A DNA stretch of 64,000 bases from Listeria aquatica FSL S10-1188 (GTDB lineage: Bacteria > Bacillota > Bacilli > Lactobacillales > Listeriaceae), in the NCBI RefSeq assembly GCF_000525795.1, contig NZ_AOCG01000012.1, positions 124,001 through 188,000 of the forward strand, in the 5' to 3' direction. The notes below the pieces were generated by a model. It did not search any database. It was not told the DNA's origin and worked only from the letters and a program-made list of their open reading frames with translations. Each line of letters starts with the position of its first letter. Position 1 is the first letter of the stretch. This document shows positions 40,542 through 50,167 of the stretch, piece after piece. Made by a program: the position numbers and the translations under genes.

Positions 40542-40713
40542 ACGAACAGATGGTAAAGTGGGGATTTTGCTTGTTTTCGCTGCTGTCCTTGCTTTTTTGT
40601 TCACGGTTACAGGAATAATGAAACTTGAATTTGGGTGGATATTAACCGCCCTCATAGCAGGGATTCTTGTTTGTCTGGGCGCGTATTTAAATTCCAAAAA
40701 AACAGGAAAATGA
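40534..40713 (+). CDS. Small two-helix membrane protein
   Basis: This is a 59-residue ORF starting at an ATG inside the last codons of the aminopeptidase (AAAAATGCTTAA). It has a short basic N-terminus ([10 protein letters not shown]), two hydrophobic segments ([19 protein letters not shown] and [18 protein letters not shown]) and a basic tail (NSKKTGK). The eight-base overlap with the aminopeptidase stop suggests translational coupling. I recognise no family. The terminator starts at its stop codon. Confidence 0.65.
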   Translation: MLKRTDGKVGILLVFAAVLAFLFTVTGIMKLEFGWILTALIAGILVCLGAYLNSKKTGK

Positions 40714-40741
40714 GATCTTCCAACCGGAAGATCTCATTTTT
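40711..40741. terminator. Bidirectional terminator, small membrane gene and ytoQ
   Basis: GAGATCTTCC and GGAAGATCTC form a perfect 10-bp stem over a four-base loop, with T on the plus side and A before it. Confidence 0.88.
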
Positions 40742-41184
40742 AATCGAAAATATACTTTAAGACTTGGACGGCTTCAGGAATAGTACTGACAGTTACGTTT
40801 GCTCGTTCTGAAAGTTCTTTTAAGGGATGGTGTAAATTTTTAGGACGAATCAGGATGACGGGCTTGTTTTCAGCGAGCGCAAGTGAAGCGTCAGAGGCTG
40901 TATTCCATTGCTTGAATTTTTCACCAAAATAAGCAATAACCAAATCAGCTTTCTTTAAAAAATAGTTGTGTCCGTAAATTGTTGATTTTCGAAGACTGGA
41001 TATCTCGATATAATAAATCCGGTTGTGTTCCAAGAATCGTTTCGCCGATTGCGTCTGATTTTTCGTGATTTTCTTGTGGACCAGAAAAGTGAAATTCTAT
41101 TTTTACTTCTTCGCTTATTTGCTGCATGAGATCAGCACGCCAATTGGAATGGATCTCGCCGGCAAGATAAATATGATAACGCAT
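40740..41184 (-). CDS. ytoQ: YtoQ family protein
   Basis: This is a 147-residue cytoplasmic protein. It begins MRYHIYLAGEIHSNWRADL and includes FSGPQENHEKSDAIGE, SKINNLRTQL and IAYFGEKFKQWNTASDASLALAENKPVILIRP, all typical of YtoQ. The fold is like nucleoside deoxyribosyltransferases and TIR/SLOG-type nucleotide-binding proteins. No activity is proven. The frame breaks near 40957 at a run of six T (minus strand). Removing one base gives RTQLFLKKADLVIAYFGE. It is a single gene, convergent with the aminopeptidase operon. Confidence 0.85.
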
Positions 41185-41321
41185 GTTTGCTTCACTCCTT
41201 TTTCTTCATCATAAACTAAAAATGAAAGCGGTACAAAAACTTTAACTTCAAGCGGATTTCTGGACGAAAGAGGATTTCTTAGATAGGATTTAATAAGAAG
41301 AATAGTGAAGGAGCGTTTATT

Positions 41322-41633
41322 GTGGAAGAGTTGAAATCAATGGAAGAATTTAATACTTTAAAAAATAGTTCGAAAGTAGTTTTTATGTTTAGTGCAGATT
41401 GGTGTGGAGATTGCCGTTTTATTGAACCGATTATGCCAGAAATTGAACAAGAAAATGATGATTTTAAATTTGTTCACGTTGATCGGGATGCCTTTATTGA
41501 TTTGTGTGCAGAGCTTGCTATTTTTGGGATCCCAAGCTTTTTGGCATATGAAGAAGGCGAAGAAATCGGCCGGTTTGTGAGCAAAGATCGTAAAACAAAA
41601 GAAGAAATTAATGATTTTTTAGCTGCGCTGTAA
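41322..41633 (+). CDS. ytpP: Thioredoxin-like protein YtpP
   Basis: This is a 103-residue thioredoxin-fold protein. The active site reads WCGDC, with Asp in place of Pro, so its redox behaviour will differ from that of thioredoxin. The cis-proline motif GIPSF is present. GTG at 41322 follows GAAGGAG. It starts the ytpP-ytpQ-ytpR cluster, with 12 bases to the next gene. The frame is intact. Confidence 0.9.
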   Translation: MEELKSMEEFNTLKNSSKVVFMFSADWCGDCRFIEPIMPEIEQENDDFKFVHVDRDAFIDLCAELAIFGIPSFLAYEEGEEIGRFVSKDRKTKEEINDFLAAL

Positions 41634-41645
41634 GGAGGAATCGTT

Positions 41646-42443
41646 TTGAAAATGACTTCACTTGTGATGAAAACGAAACTTGAAGAGCGACTTGAAAAAA
41701 GAGGTCGCACATTTTCTTTTGATCACGAAAAAGACCGCCTCAGCGTACGAGAAGCGGGTAAAACGATTACGCTCTCCTTGCCGCAAGTCATTGCGCGATT
41801 TGAAGAGGAGGGAGAGGAAGCGATCCGAAAAGTTCTTTATTATGTTAATGAAGGCTTGCACGCTTCACTTTCGAAACCGAACCTATCAGATTCACTTGAT
41901 AAAGTTTACCCAGTTATTCGTTCGCGTTCATTCCCGAAAGAAAGTAAATCAGGCGAGAAATTTTTAGTTCGCGAACACACTGCTGAAACGAGCATTTACT
42001 TCGTTATCGACGAGGAAAAAGCTTATCATTTTATTACCGAAAAAATGCTTCAAGATTCTGGAGTTTCTGCGAGCAAGCTTATCGAGAAGGCGTTTGAACA
42101 CCTTGAGAACCTGCCTGTTTCTTACCGCCGAGATCGCGTTTCGGAGAATGATTTTTATTTTGTTCGGATAAATGATGGGTATGATGCAAGTCGAATTTTA
42201 AATGCTCGTTTTTTATCAGAAATGCGCGAGAAGCTGACAGGAGAGATGGTTGTTGCCATTCCTCATGCTGATGTTTTGATCGTAGCGGATATCCGAAACG
42301 AAACAGGTTTTGATGTAATGGCGCACATGGCGATGCAATTTTTCGCTGAAGGGGTTGTTCCGATTACTACTTTGCCATTTGTGTATAATGATGGTAAACT
42401 AGAACCGATCTTTATTATGGCAAAAAACAGACCGAAGGAGTAG
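41646..42443 (+). CDS. ytpQ: DUF1444 protein YtpQ
   Basis: This is a 265-residue cytoplasmic protein of the DUF1444/YtpQ family. Features are VYPVIRSRSFP, LVREHTAETSIYFVIDEEKAYHFIT, RFLSEMREKLTGEMVVAIPHADVLIVADIRNETGFDVMAH and a C-terminus ending IFIMAKNRPKE. Function is unknown. It lies between a thioredoxin-like protein and a tRNA-binding protein, the same order as in Bacillus. The start is a TTG at 41646 after AAGGAGG. The frame is intact. Confidence 0.88.
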   Translation: MKMTSLVMKTKLEERLEKRGRTFSFDHEKDRLSVREAGKTITLSLPQVIARFEEEGEEAIRKVLYYVNEGLHASLSKPNLSDSLDKVYPVIRSRSFPKESKSGEKFLVREHTAETSIYFVIDEEKAYHFITEKMLQDSGVSASKLIEKAFEHLENLPVSYRRDRVSENDFYFVRINDGYDASRILNARFLSEMREKLTGEMVVAIPHADVLIVADIRNETGFDVMAHMAMQFFAEGVVPITTLPFVYNDGKLEPIFIMAKNRPKE

Positions 42444-42449
42444 AAAGTC

Positions 42450-43070
42450 TTGATAGTAAATGTATTTTATAATGAAAAGGGAATCGGCGATACGCTAATT
42501 GTTTCCATTCAAGAAATCGCAAGGGAACAACGCACTTATGAAACAAAAGGTGATGTTGTGAAAATCTTTGATGAGGAAACAAAGGAACTTAGCGGATTCA
42601 ACATTTTTCGTGCATCCCAATATTTTTCGCTAAATTCAAATGGAAAAGTAGAACTTACAGAAGCTTTTGTTGAAAAATTGAATCATGTTATTTTAGATGC
42701 TGGGTTTGATGATCCGCTTGATGTGGATTTGACCCCTAAATTTGTTGTTGGTTACGTGGATGAACTAAAAAAGCATCCCAATGCTGATAAGTTAAGCATT
42801 TGCCAAGTTTATGTAGGGGATAAGGAACGACTTCAAATTGTGTGTGGGGCACCAAATGTCGCCCAAGGCCAAAAAGTGGTTGTAGCAAAAGTGGGTGCGG
42901 TCATGCCCAGTGGGCTTTTAATTAAGCCTTCGAATTTGCGAGGTGTAGATTCTTTCGGGATGCTTTGTGCGGCTCGGGAATTAGCTATTCCAGATGCTCC
43001 TCAAGAAAAGGGGATTTTAATCCTGGATGATAACGCTGAAATTGGATCTACATTCTCGGTATCTTTTTAA
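42450..43070 (+). CDS. ytpR: tRNA-binding domain protein YtpR
   Basis: This is a 206-residue protein with an N-terminal DUF4479 region and a C-terminal EMAP/PheT-type tRNA-binding OB fold (GYVDELKKHPNADKLSICQVYVG, IVCGAPNVAQGQKVVVAKVGAVMPSG, GVDSFGMLCAARELAIP). It resembles the first 200 residues of the PheRS beta chain but is free-standing. It may bind tRNA or act in quality control. It starts at TTG 42450, six bases after ytpQ. The frame is intact. Confidence 0.9.
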   Translation: MIVNVFYNEKGIGDTLIVSIQEIAREQRTYETKGDVVKIFDEETKELSGFNIFRASQYFSLNSNGKVELTEAFVEKLNHVILDAGFDDPLDVDLTPKFVVGYVDELKKHPNADKLSICQVYVGDKERLQIVCGAPNVAQGQKVVVAKVGAVMPSGLLIKPSNLRGVDSFGMLCAARELAIPDAPQEKGILILDDNAEIGSTFSVSF

Positions 43071-43080
43071 TAGACTGTTG

Positions 43081-43110
43081 GAAGCATCTCTCAAGGTGCT
43101 TCTTTTTTTT
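43081..43110 (+). terminator. Terminator after ytpPQR
   Basis: GAAGCATCT pairs with AGGTGCTTC over four bases, followed by eight T. Confidence 0.88.
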
Positions 43111-43324
43111 AGTTTTTTTTGTGTATACAATATATGTTCAGATTGTACTTTTTTGTTCGCTAAAAGCGGATATAACTTTAAATTATCACCTTTCAGAAGT
43201 TATGAATAGCAATGCTTTAGCTGCTTTCAAATTAGCGATTTTAAGTTTTGAAAGGGATGATAATAGCTTAATTGAATTTTCTTTGATAGAATCAAACAGA
43301 AGAATTTGATTTTGGGTGTGATAA

Positions 43325-45739
43325 ATGATGGGATGGCTAAAGAATTTCTTCTTCGGGGACATGGAAATGGAAGAAGAACGCAAAACAGAAGTAAAAGCAA
43401 AAACTAAAGAGGTGCAACAGGATGTACCCAAATTAGTGAGACAAAACCAGACAATTCCTGCAAAAAAAAGACAATAAGCTGACGAAGACTTCTCAAGCAA
43501 CTAAACGAACTGTTGCACGGAAAACGGTAGAAACGAAAATGGCTTACGAGTATCCAAAAGGGCAGTTTCGCTTTCCGCTGATTCCAGATGGAGATGAACG
43601 TACCGAACCGAAGAAATCTGTTGCAATGGGTTCAAAAGAAGTGAAAGTAAAGGCGAAAAAAGAAGTTGCTGAAGCCAAGCAACCAGAAATTAAAAAAGCG
43701 CCTTTTACGCCTACAGAAGTTCCATCACCAGTTTTTGCATTTCAAAGACGGCCAAGTCGCTTTGAGTTTAATCTTGATGAAAATTCTGTTCAAAATGAAG
43801 CGGAAGTTAAACAGATTCACCTAATAACAGAAGAAGCTCAGGCTCCCGTAATGGAGCAGAAGAATTTAAAAAACAGTGACTGCGCCTAAATTTCAAGTGC
43901 AGGAGTTGGATGATTCAGCTTCTACCATGATAGAAACTCCTCAAGCAAACGAAAGTCAAAGTATAGCAGAAGAAGAGTTGGGCAGTTCAGAAGTAGTTGT
44001 ACAGGAGAGTGCAGAGTGGATAAACTCCAATTCAGAAAGTCAAGATGAGCTATTAAAAGAAGCTGTTGAAGCAAAGGAAGAAACTGATTCTTTCCCTGAA
44101 GTGTGGTCGAATACTGAAAAAAGAACTGAAGATTCTATTGTTCCAGAAGAGAAAACGGAATCAAAAAAAAGAAGTTAAAAAGTCGCACATTCCGTTTAAT
44201 GTTTTGATGGTCAATCAAGATCACCAGAAAGACGCAAAAAACTCAGGTTCTGAGGAGCAAACTAGACAGGTTCGAGCATCTGATGAAGAAAGGCTGAGTG
44301 AAGAGAGAAACATGGGATCTTATCACTTTCCACCGCTTGATTTATTAAATCCACCGGTGATTTCAAGTCACGATAAAGAGTGGTTGGATCAAGAAGAAGT
44401 GCTTTTAAATGAAACTTTGCAGAATTTCAATGTAGCTGCACATGTTGTCGGAAGAACACAAGGACCCGCTGTTACTCGCTTTGAAGTGCAACCGGAAAAA
44501 GGCGTTAAGGTTAGCAAAATCACGAATCTAAGTGATGATATCAAGTTGAACTTAGCTGCAAAAGATATTCGGATAGAGGCACCGATTCCTGGAAAGAGCA
44601 CGGTTGGTATTGAAATTCCAAATCCAGTAAGCAGACCAGTTATGCTTTCTGAAATCATGAAAAAATCAATTTTTCAAGACAATCCTTCACCGCTAACCGC
44701 TGCACTTGGCCTAGATATTTCCGGTGAAGCTATTGCAACGGACTTACAAAAAATGCCTCACGGGTTGATTGCTGGTGCGACAGGTTCTGGGAAAAGTGTT
44801 TGCATCAACTCCTTACTAGTCAGCTTGCTTTATAAAGCTCGGCCAGATGAATTGAAGCTTTTACTAATCGATCCGAAAATGGTCGAGTTAGCCCCTTACA
44901 ATAAAATTCCGCACTTGGTAAGTCCCGTTATTACAGACGCCAAAGCGGCAACAGCAGCTTTAAAATGGGCTGTTACGGAAATGGAGCGCCGTTATGAGCT
45001 CTTTTCTCATACAAGCGTAAGGAACATTGAAAAATACAATGAACTCGCTAGTCGGCCAGGACATTCCGGCGAAAAATTACCTTATATTTTAATTGTGATT
45101 GATGAATTAGCAGATTTAATGATGGTAGCACCAAATGATGTGGAAGAATCCATTAGCCGAATCGCTCAAAAAGCAAGAGCTTGTGGGATTCATATGATTG
45201 TAGCGACACAACGTCCTTCAGTGGATGTTATTACGGGATTAATTAAGGCAAACATTCCAACGCGAATTTCTTTCTCAGTATCCAGTTCGATTGATTCGCG
45301 AACAATACTGGACAGTTCGGGTGCTGAAAAACTGCTTGGAAGAGGGGATATGCTCTTTCTCCCAAGTGGCGTAAGTAAACCTGTCCGCTTGCAAGGAACA
45401 TTTGTGAGTGATGAAGAAATTGATGCAGTTGTTCGCTTTGTTAGAAAGCAAGGGGAACCGCATTATATGTTCCAAGAAGAAGATCTCGCAAAAGAAGTGC
45501 TTCGAGAAGATGAAGATGAACTTTTTTCAGCTGCCTGTGACTTTGTGATGGAACAAAACGCGGCATCAACTTCTTTACTGCAAAGACATTTTAGAATTGG
45601 CTATAATCGAGCAGCTCGATTAATGGAAAGTTTGGAACGACAAAAAATTGTTTCAGCAACGAATGGTTCTAAACCACGAGATGTTATTATTACACGCGAC
45701 CAGCTAGAAAAGCTTCGGGGAAATGATTCGGGGATTTAG
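43325..45739 (+). CDS. sftA: DNA translocase SftA (soluble FtsK-like)
   Basis: SftA is the cytosolic FtsK/SpoIIIE relative that helps clear chromosomal DNA from the division septum. There is no membrane segment. The N-terminal 290 or so residues are charged and low in complexity. Then come the alpha domain (FNVAAHVVGRTQGPAVTRFEVQPEKGVKVSKI), the RecA-like motor (GATGSGKSVCIN, VIDELADLMM, ATQRPSVDVITG) and the winged-helix gamma domain (LLQRHFRIGYNRAARLMESLE). Three breaks near 43461, 43871 and 44164 each need one A removed, giving PAKKDNKLTK, NLKTVTAPKF and ESKKEVKKSH. ATG 43325 has a weak ribosome site (GGGTGTG). Confidence 0.92.
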
Positions 45740-45982
45740 TACTTATGTCACTCTTTATAATTTGATTCTCGCTTGTAAAACGTTTTCTTTGTCATATTCT
45801 TATGTCTTTTTCCGTGATTTGAAACAATTATTTTCTATTTCGGGGTAAAGTGCTATAATAAGATTGGTTATTTGACTTGAAAACTTAAATTGGATAATTG
45901 AATATGATATGAAAAGTAAGATGATGTCTAAAAAAACTTAGACACCCTCTACTACAAAGGAAAAAATGGGGGCTTAAAAACA
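45740..45982 (+). other. Intergenic region sftA-murC
   Basis: This 243-base stretch has no gene. It contains TATAAT-like sequence near 45855 and TTGACT near 45872, either of which could belong to a murC promoter. I see no clear hairpin terminator for sftA. Confidence 0.4.
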
Positions 45983-47329
45983 ATGACTGTTTATCATTTT
46001 GTTGGAATCAAAGGCGCTGGCATGAGCGCTTTAGCACAAATTTTATATGATAAAGGCTTTACTGTTCAAGGTAGCGATGTTGAAAAATACTTCTTCACAC
46101 AAAAGGCATTAGAAGAAAAAGAAATCGAAATATTACCGTTTGATGCAGATAACATTCACGAAGGTTTGACGATCATTGCAGGAAATGCTTTTCCAGACAC
46201 GCATGAAGAAATTGCCAAAGCTTTTGAACTTGATTTACCTGTAATTCGTTATCATAAATTTTTAGGCCAGTTGATTGGTGACTACACAAGTATCGCTATT
46301 ACAGGATCACATGGGAAGACATCTACAACTGGACTTCTTTCTCATGTTTTAGAATCTATACGACCGACTTCTTATTTGATTGGGGATGGAACGGGGAAAG
46401 GAAATAAAAATGCAGAGTATTTTGCGCTTGAAGCTTGTGAATATCAACGACATTTTCTGGCGTACAAACCTACTTATGCTATCATGACAAACATTGACTG
46501 GGATCATCCTGATTATTTTAAAAGTGTAGACGATGTTTTCAGTGCTTTTGAATCGCTTGGAAAACAAGTGAAAAAAGCTATTATTGCTTTAGGTGACGAT
46601 GTGCAGCTGAAGAGACTAGAAGAAGTACTTTCAATTCCAGTGATTTACTATGGCTTTGGTGAAAAAAATGAATACCGAGCAACAAATGTTGTCAAGAAAA
46701 CTACAGGAACCACGTTCGATGCAAATCATCGTGATAAAGCGCTTGGTACCTTTGAAATTCCTTCTTATGGGGATCATAATGTGATGAATGCCCTTAGTGT
46801 TATTGCCCTTTGCGATCAAGAAGGTTTAGACATGGAAGAAGTGAAAAAAGAACTTAAAACCTTTAAAGGTGTTAAACGTCGCTTCAGCATTACAGAAAAA
46901 GCTCACCAAACGTTGGTTGATGATTATGCGCACCATCCTTCTGAAATTCGGGCAACGATCAATGCTGCTCGTCAAAAATACCCAGATAAAAAAGTTGTCG
47001 CTGTTTTTCAACCCCATACTTTTACAAGAACCCAAGCGTTTTTACAAGGCTTCGCAGATAGTTTGAATTTGGCTGATGAAGTTTATCTTTGTGATATTTT
47101 CGGCTCTGCTCGCGAAAAGGCTGGAAATTTAACTATCTTTGATTTAGCTCGAAAAACTAAGGGAAACCATGTCATTCAAGAACAGCATACAGAAGAATTA
47201 TTGCAATATGATAATGCTGTGATTTTATTCATGGGAGCAGGAGATGTTCAAAAATTCCAAGCAGCCTATGAAAAAATTCTTGATAACCGGGAAGACTATC
47301 CTGAAGTGAATGAAAAAGCAGCTTTTTAA
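45983..47329 (+). CDS. murC: UDP-N-acetylmuramate--L-alanine ligase
   Basis: MurC adds L-alanine to UDP-MurNAc, the first amino acid of the peptidoglycan stem. The motifs are [17 protein letters not shown] (UDP-MurNAc site), [10 protein letters not shown] (ATP P-loop), [10 protein letters not shown] and [10 protein letters not shown]. The length of 448 residues is normal. ATG 45983 follows a purine-rich stretch. The gene lies directly after sftA, as in Bacillus and Listeria. The frame is intact. Confidence 0.96.
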   Translation: MTVYHFVGIKGAGMSALAQILYDKGFTVQGSDVEKYFFTQKALEEKEIEILPFDADNIHEGLTIIAGNAFPDTHEEIAKAFELDLPVIRYHKFLGQLIGDYTSIAITGSHGKTSTTGLLSHVLESIRPTSYLIGDGTGKGNKNAEYFALEACEYQRHFLAYKPTYAIMTNIDWDHPDYFKSVDDVFSAFESLGKQVKKAIIALGDDVQLKRLEEVLSIPVIYYGFGEKNEYRATNVVKKTTGTTFDANHRDKALGTFEIPSYGDHNVMNALSVIALCDQEGLDMEEVKKELKTFKGVKRRFSITEKAHQTLVDDYAHHPSEIRATINAARQKYPDKKVVAVFQPHTFTRTQAFLQGFADSLNLADEVYLCDIFGSAREKAGNLTIFDLARKTKGNHVIQEQHTEELLQYDNAVILFMGAGDVQKFQAAYEKILDNREDYPEVNEKAAF

Positions 47330-47342
47330 AATGAAAATTTAG

Positions 47343-47379
47343 AACCACTCTTTATTTTTTAATAAAGGGTGGTTTTTTT
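47343..47379 (+). terminator. Terminator after murC
   Basis: AACCACTCTTTAT pairs with ATAAAGGGTGGTT over a T-rich loop, followed by T. Confidence 0.85.
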
Positions 47380-47579
47380 ATTCGTTCAAATTAGGAAATA
47401 CTAATTAAATTTGTCTAAAAAGAATAATTTACTTGGTTTTTAGTTCAACATAAGTTATTTCACTAAAAAAATATATAAAGCAAAGAAATTTCAACGTATA
47501 AAAATTCATTTCATTTTATTTTTACCTGTAAAATTGCTACAATGTTGTTAGTAAGCATACCCTTCTGTATGTTTAATAC

Positions 47580-47605
47580 GTTTTACATATTGCTCGATGG
47601 GGTAA
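47580..47605 (+). promoter_or_regulatory. Sigma-B-type promoter of ytxGH
   Basis: GTTTTA and GGGTAA are 14 bases apart, matching the sigma-B pattern GTTT-N13-15-GGGWAW. It lies 28 bases before ytxG. Bacillus ytxGH is a known general-stress operon. Confidence 0.7.
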
Positions 47606-47633
47606 AGAATCAAGAATACGGAGGTGGGAGTAA

Positions 47634-48071
47634 ATGATTGTTATCTTATACGTTGCTGCACTTATCGCGGCAATTGCTCTATTAGTCATCGCCATTTACT
47701 TAAGTAAAACTTTAAAATCTGCATCACAGACAATGAATGAAGTGGCCAAAACAGTTGAAAAAATGACCAATGAATTGCAAGGGATTTCCGGAGAGGCTCA
47801 ACAGCTTCTTGATAAAACGAATAGCTTGTTAGATGACGTAAATGGTAAAGTAGCCAAGGTAGATCCAGTTTTCGATGCTATTGGAGATGTTGGAACATCA
47901 CTACTTGGTCTCAGCCAATCTGTTCGTGAACTTGCAACACTTGCAACGAACAAAGTTTCGGCCAATGAAAGAAAAGTTGCGCAGGCTATTTCTGTAAGCA
48001 ATTCTATTTTAGCTTTAAAAGATAAATTTAAAGCTAGTAAAGCAGCGAAAACAAAAAGCAAAAGAAGCTGA
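47634..48071 (+). CDS. ytxG: DUF948 general stress protein YtxG
   Basis: This is a 145-residue protein with one N-terminal membrane helix (VILYVAALIAAIALLVIAIYL) and a helical, coiled-coil-like cytoplasmic region (DUF948). The C-terminus is basic (FKASKAAKTKSKRS). The function is unknown. The Bacillus homologue is stress-induced. ATG 47634 follows GGAGGTGGGAG. It precedes ytxH by about 50 bases, with a sigma-B promoter upstream. The frame is intact. Confidence 0.88.
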   Translation: MIVILYVAALIAAIALLVIAIYLSKTLKSASQTMNEVAKTVEKMTNELQGISGEAQQLLDKTNSLLDDVNGKVAKVDPVFDAIGDVGTSLLGLSQSVRELATLATNKVSANERKVAQAISVSNSILALKDKFKASKAAKTKSKRS

Positions 48072-48119
48072 GTAGGAATTGAAGCGTTAATTAATTTTTT
48101 GAAACAGGAGGAATGAAAC

Positions 48120-48627
48120 ATGTCTGGAAAAGATGGATTAGATGTAAAAGATTTTTTTAATTGGTGGCTTAATTGGCGGAATTATCGGGTCCGTTACAGC
48201 ACTTTTACTAGCACCAAAATCTGGAAAAGAACTTCGTGGTGACTTAAACGATCAAGTTGATGTGTTAAAAGAAAAAGGTTCTGAATGGAAAGATATTGCT
48301 TATGAAAAAGGCATTGAAATTGGGAATGTTGCAAAGGATAAATCCGGACAATTAAAAGATTCTGCAAATGATTTTGTTGGTGTTGTGAAAGATAAATCTC
48401 AACAACTTGCGGGTAGCATTTCAAAACAAGGTAAAAGTGTAAAAGAAGTTGTCTCGAAAAATAAAGAAGAAGATCAAGAAGCTGTTGAAAAAGCAGTGGA
48501 CAATGTAAAAGAAGATGTAAAAGATGCTTCTGATGCTGTAAGTGATGCTTCTGATAAAGCTAAAAAAGAAGTTAAACAAACAGTAAAAGAGGGTAAAAAA
48601 GAATCTGAAAAGATTATTCAAAAATAA
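48120..48627 (+). CDS. ytxH: YtxH domain general stress protein
   Basis: This is a 168-residue protein. The YtxH signature, a Gly-rich membrane helix followed by LLLAPKSGKELR, is present (IGGLIGGIIGSVTALLLAPK). The rest is a highly charged repeating helix (KDKSGQLKDSAND, VKEDVKDASDAVSDASDKAKKEVKQ), LEA-like in composition. The frame breaks near 48155 in a T run. Removing one T gives KDFLIGGLIGG. It is the second gene of the ytxGH stress operon and is followed by a terminator. Confidence 0.86.
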
Positions 48628-48643
48628 TGATTTCAAGTGTGGA

Positions 48644-48677
48644 CGTGGTAGGCTTTCGGGCTTGCCGCGTTTTTTTT
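48644..48677 (+). terminator. Terminator after ytxH
   Basis: CGTGGTAGGC pairs with GCTTGCCGCG (with G-T pairs) over a short loop, then eight T. Confidence 0.75.
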
Positions 48678-48832
48678 GTGCTTGCATCTCTTGCTATAGA
48701 ATGTTACGATATTAATTAACAGCTTTACTTTAATACTTAAAAGCGTTTAAGTTAAAAAGATATGGTGACAAATCTATTGATATCATCTATAATGAAGGAT
48801 AATTATTGATGTGAAAAGAAGGGCGGAAGAAA

Positions 48833-49918
48833 ATGGTGAATAACAATTTGGATACATTACGTGATCAAGTCGATCAATTAAATTTAGAATTACTTTCTGT
48901 GATCAACAAACGAGCTAATCTTGTTCAAGAAATCGGAAAATTAAAGGGTGTGCAAGGCTCACTTCGATTTGATCCAGTCCGCGAACGCGAGATGCTTAAT
49001 CAAATTGTGGAAGCAAACAATGGACCATTTGAAGATTCGACAATTGAACATTTATTTAAAGAAATTTTTAAAGCAGGTCTTGAGCTTCAGGAGGATGATC
49101 ATTCGAAAGCACTCCTCGTTTCTCGGAAAAATAAACAAGAGGATACGGTAGTCTCTGTAAACGGACTTGAAATTGGAAAAGGAGAACCGGCTTTTGTATT
49201 TGGACCTTGTTCTGTTGAGTCTTATGAACAAGTAGCAGCTGTTGCAAATTCTATTCGAGCAAAAGGACTGAAACTTATTCGAGGCGGCGCATTTAAGCCA
49301 CGAACTAGTCCATATGATTTCCAGGGACTTGGATTAGAGGGACTGAAAATTTTAAAACAAATTTCAGATGAATATGGTCTTGGCGTCATTAGTGAAATTG
49401 TAACGCCTAAAGATATTGAAACAGCGCTTGATTATGTGGATGTAATTCAAATTGGTGCGCGAAACATGCAAAACTTTGAGCTGCTCAAAGAAGCGGGGCG
49501 TGTTAACAAACCGATCTTACTCAAACGAGGTTTATCAGCAACTATTGAAGAATTCATTGGGGCTGCTGAATATATCATGTCTCAAGGCAATGGCGAAATT
49601 ATTCTTTGTGAGCGTGGTATTCGTACGTATGAAAAGGCCACTCGAAATACACTTGATATTTCTGCTGTACCCATCTTAAAAAAAGAAACGCATCTTCCGG
49701 TTATGGTCGATGTTACACATTCAACGGGACGTAAAGATCTACTACTTCCATGTGCGAAAGCAGCCTTAGCAATTGGGGCAGATGGGGTTATGGCTGAAGT
49801 TCACCCTGATCCTGCCGTTGCTTTATCAGATGCAGCTCAACAAATGAACTTACCAGAGTTTGATTTGTTCTGGGAAGAGATTCTAGCTTCTAATCTTCTT
49901 CCAGTCAAAACGAAATAA
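48833..49918 (+). CDS. aroA: Bifunctional chorismate mutase / DAHP synthase
   Basis: This is a 361-residue fusion. Residues 1-85 are an AroQ chorismate mutase domain ([32 protein letters not shown]). The rest is a type I-beta DAHP synthase ([45 protein letters not shown]). It makes the first committed metabolite of aromatic synthesis. In this family the mutase domain binds chorismate or prephenate for feedback inhibition. It lies immediately before ccpA, as in Bacillus. The symbol aroA follows Bacillus usage (aroG in some Listeria annotations). The frame is intact. Confidence 0.94.
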   Translation: MVNNNLDTLRDQVDQLNLELLSVINKRANLVQEIGKLKGVQGSLRFDPVREREMLNQIVEANNGPFEDSTIEHLFKEIFKAGLELQEDDHSKALLVSRKNKQEDTVVSVNGLEIGKGEPAFVFGPCSVESYEQVAAVANSIRAKGLKLIRGGAFKPRTSPYDFQGLGLEGLKILKQISDEYGLGVISEIVTPKDIETALDYVDVIQIGARNMQNFELLKEAGRVNKPILLKRGLSATIEEFIGAAEYIMSQGNGEIILCERGIRTYEKATRNTLDISAVPILKKETHLPVMVDVTHSTGRKDLLLPCAKAALAIGADGVMAEVHPDPAVALSDAAQQMNLPEFDLFWEEILASNLLPVKTK

Positions 49919-49923
49919 GCCTT

Positions 49924-49955
49924 AAGAAGTTGTCTGTTTTAGGCAACTTCTTTTT
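49924..49955 (+). terminator. Terminator after aroA
   Basis: AAGAAGTTGTCT pairs with AGGCAACTTCTT over a four- to five-base loop, followed by T. Confidence 0.85.
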
Positions 49956-49965
49956 AAATAAAAAA

Positions 49966-49980
49966 AGAAAGCGATTTCAT
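49966..49980. promoter_or_regulatory. cre site 1 upstream of ccpA
   Basis: AGAAAGCGATTTCAT. On the minus strand it reads ATGAAATCGCTTTCT and fits the cre consensus WTGNAANCGNWNNCW at every position. It lies 77 bases upstream of the ccpA -35. Confidence 0.65.
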
Positions 49981-50042
49981 ATTAAAAAGGACTTTTTAAA
50001 TAGGAGTCTCATGCGTATTTGGTATGAAAATTAATGAAAAAC

Positions 50043-50057
50043 AGAAGCGATTTCAAT
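50043..50057. promoter_or_regulatory. cre-like site 2 abutting the ccpA promoter
   Basis: AGAAGCGATTTCAAT repeats the core of site 1 (GAAGCGATTTCA) and matches the cre consensus at 13 of 15 positions. It touches the first base of the -35. Confidence 0.5.
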
Positions 50058-50085
50058 TGCATAACAGCTCAAAGTATCGTATCAT
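50057..50085 (+). promoter_or_regulatory. Sigma-A promoter of ccpA
   Basis: TTGCAT and TATCAT are 17 bases apart, about 80 bases before ccpA. Confidence 0.65.
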
Positions 50086-50100
50086 AGGAAGAAAGGTTGA

Positions 50101-50139
50101 ATGATGACGGTTACACGAAGTAAGGAGCTTATCGTTTAA
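50101..50139 (+). CDS. Short upstream ORF before ccpA
   Basis: This is a 12-codon ORF (MMTVTRSKELIV) with AGGAAGAAAGG just upstream. It ends 28 bases before the ccpA start and lies within the transcript from the 50057 promoter. It may be a translated leader or chance. Confidence 0.3.
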   Translation: MMTVTRSKELIV

Positions 50140-50167
50140 ATACCAATAGTATGGAGTGTGAGTAGAG

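Noticed and set aside
43121-43309. Plus-strand ORF in the ytpR-sftA gap
   Set aside because: It starts inside the terminator tail, has no ribosome site, and its codon use looks random.
43186-43500. Minus-strand ORF before and inside sftA
   Set aside because: It is opposite the sftA start and Ser/Lys-rich, with no family resemblance or ribosome site.
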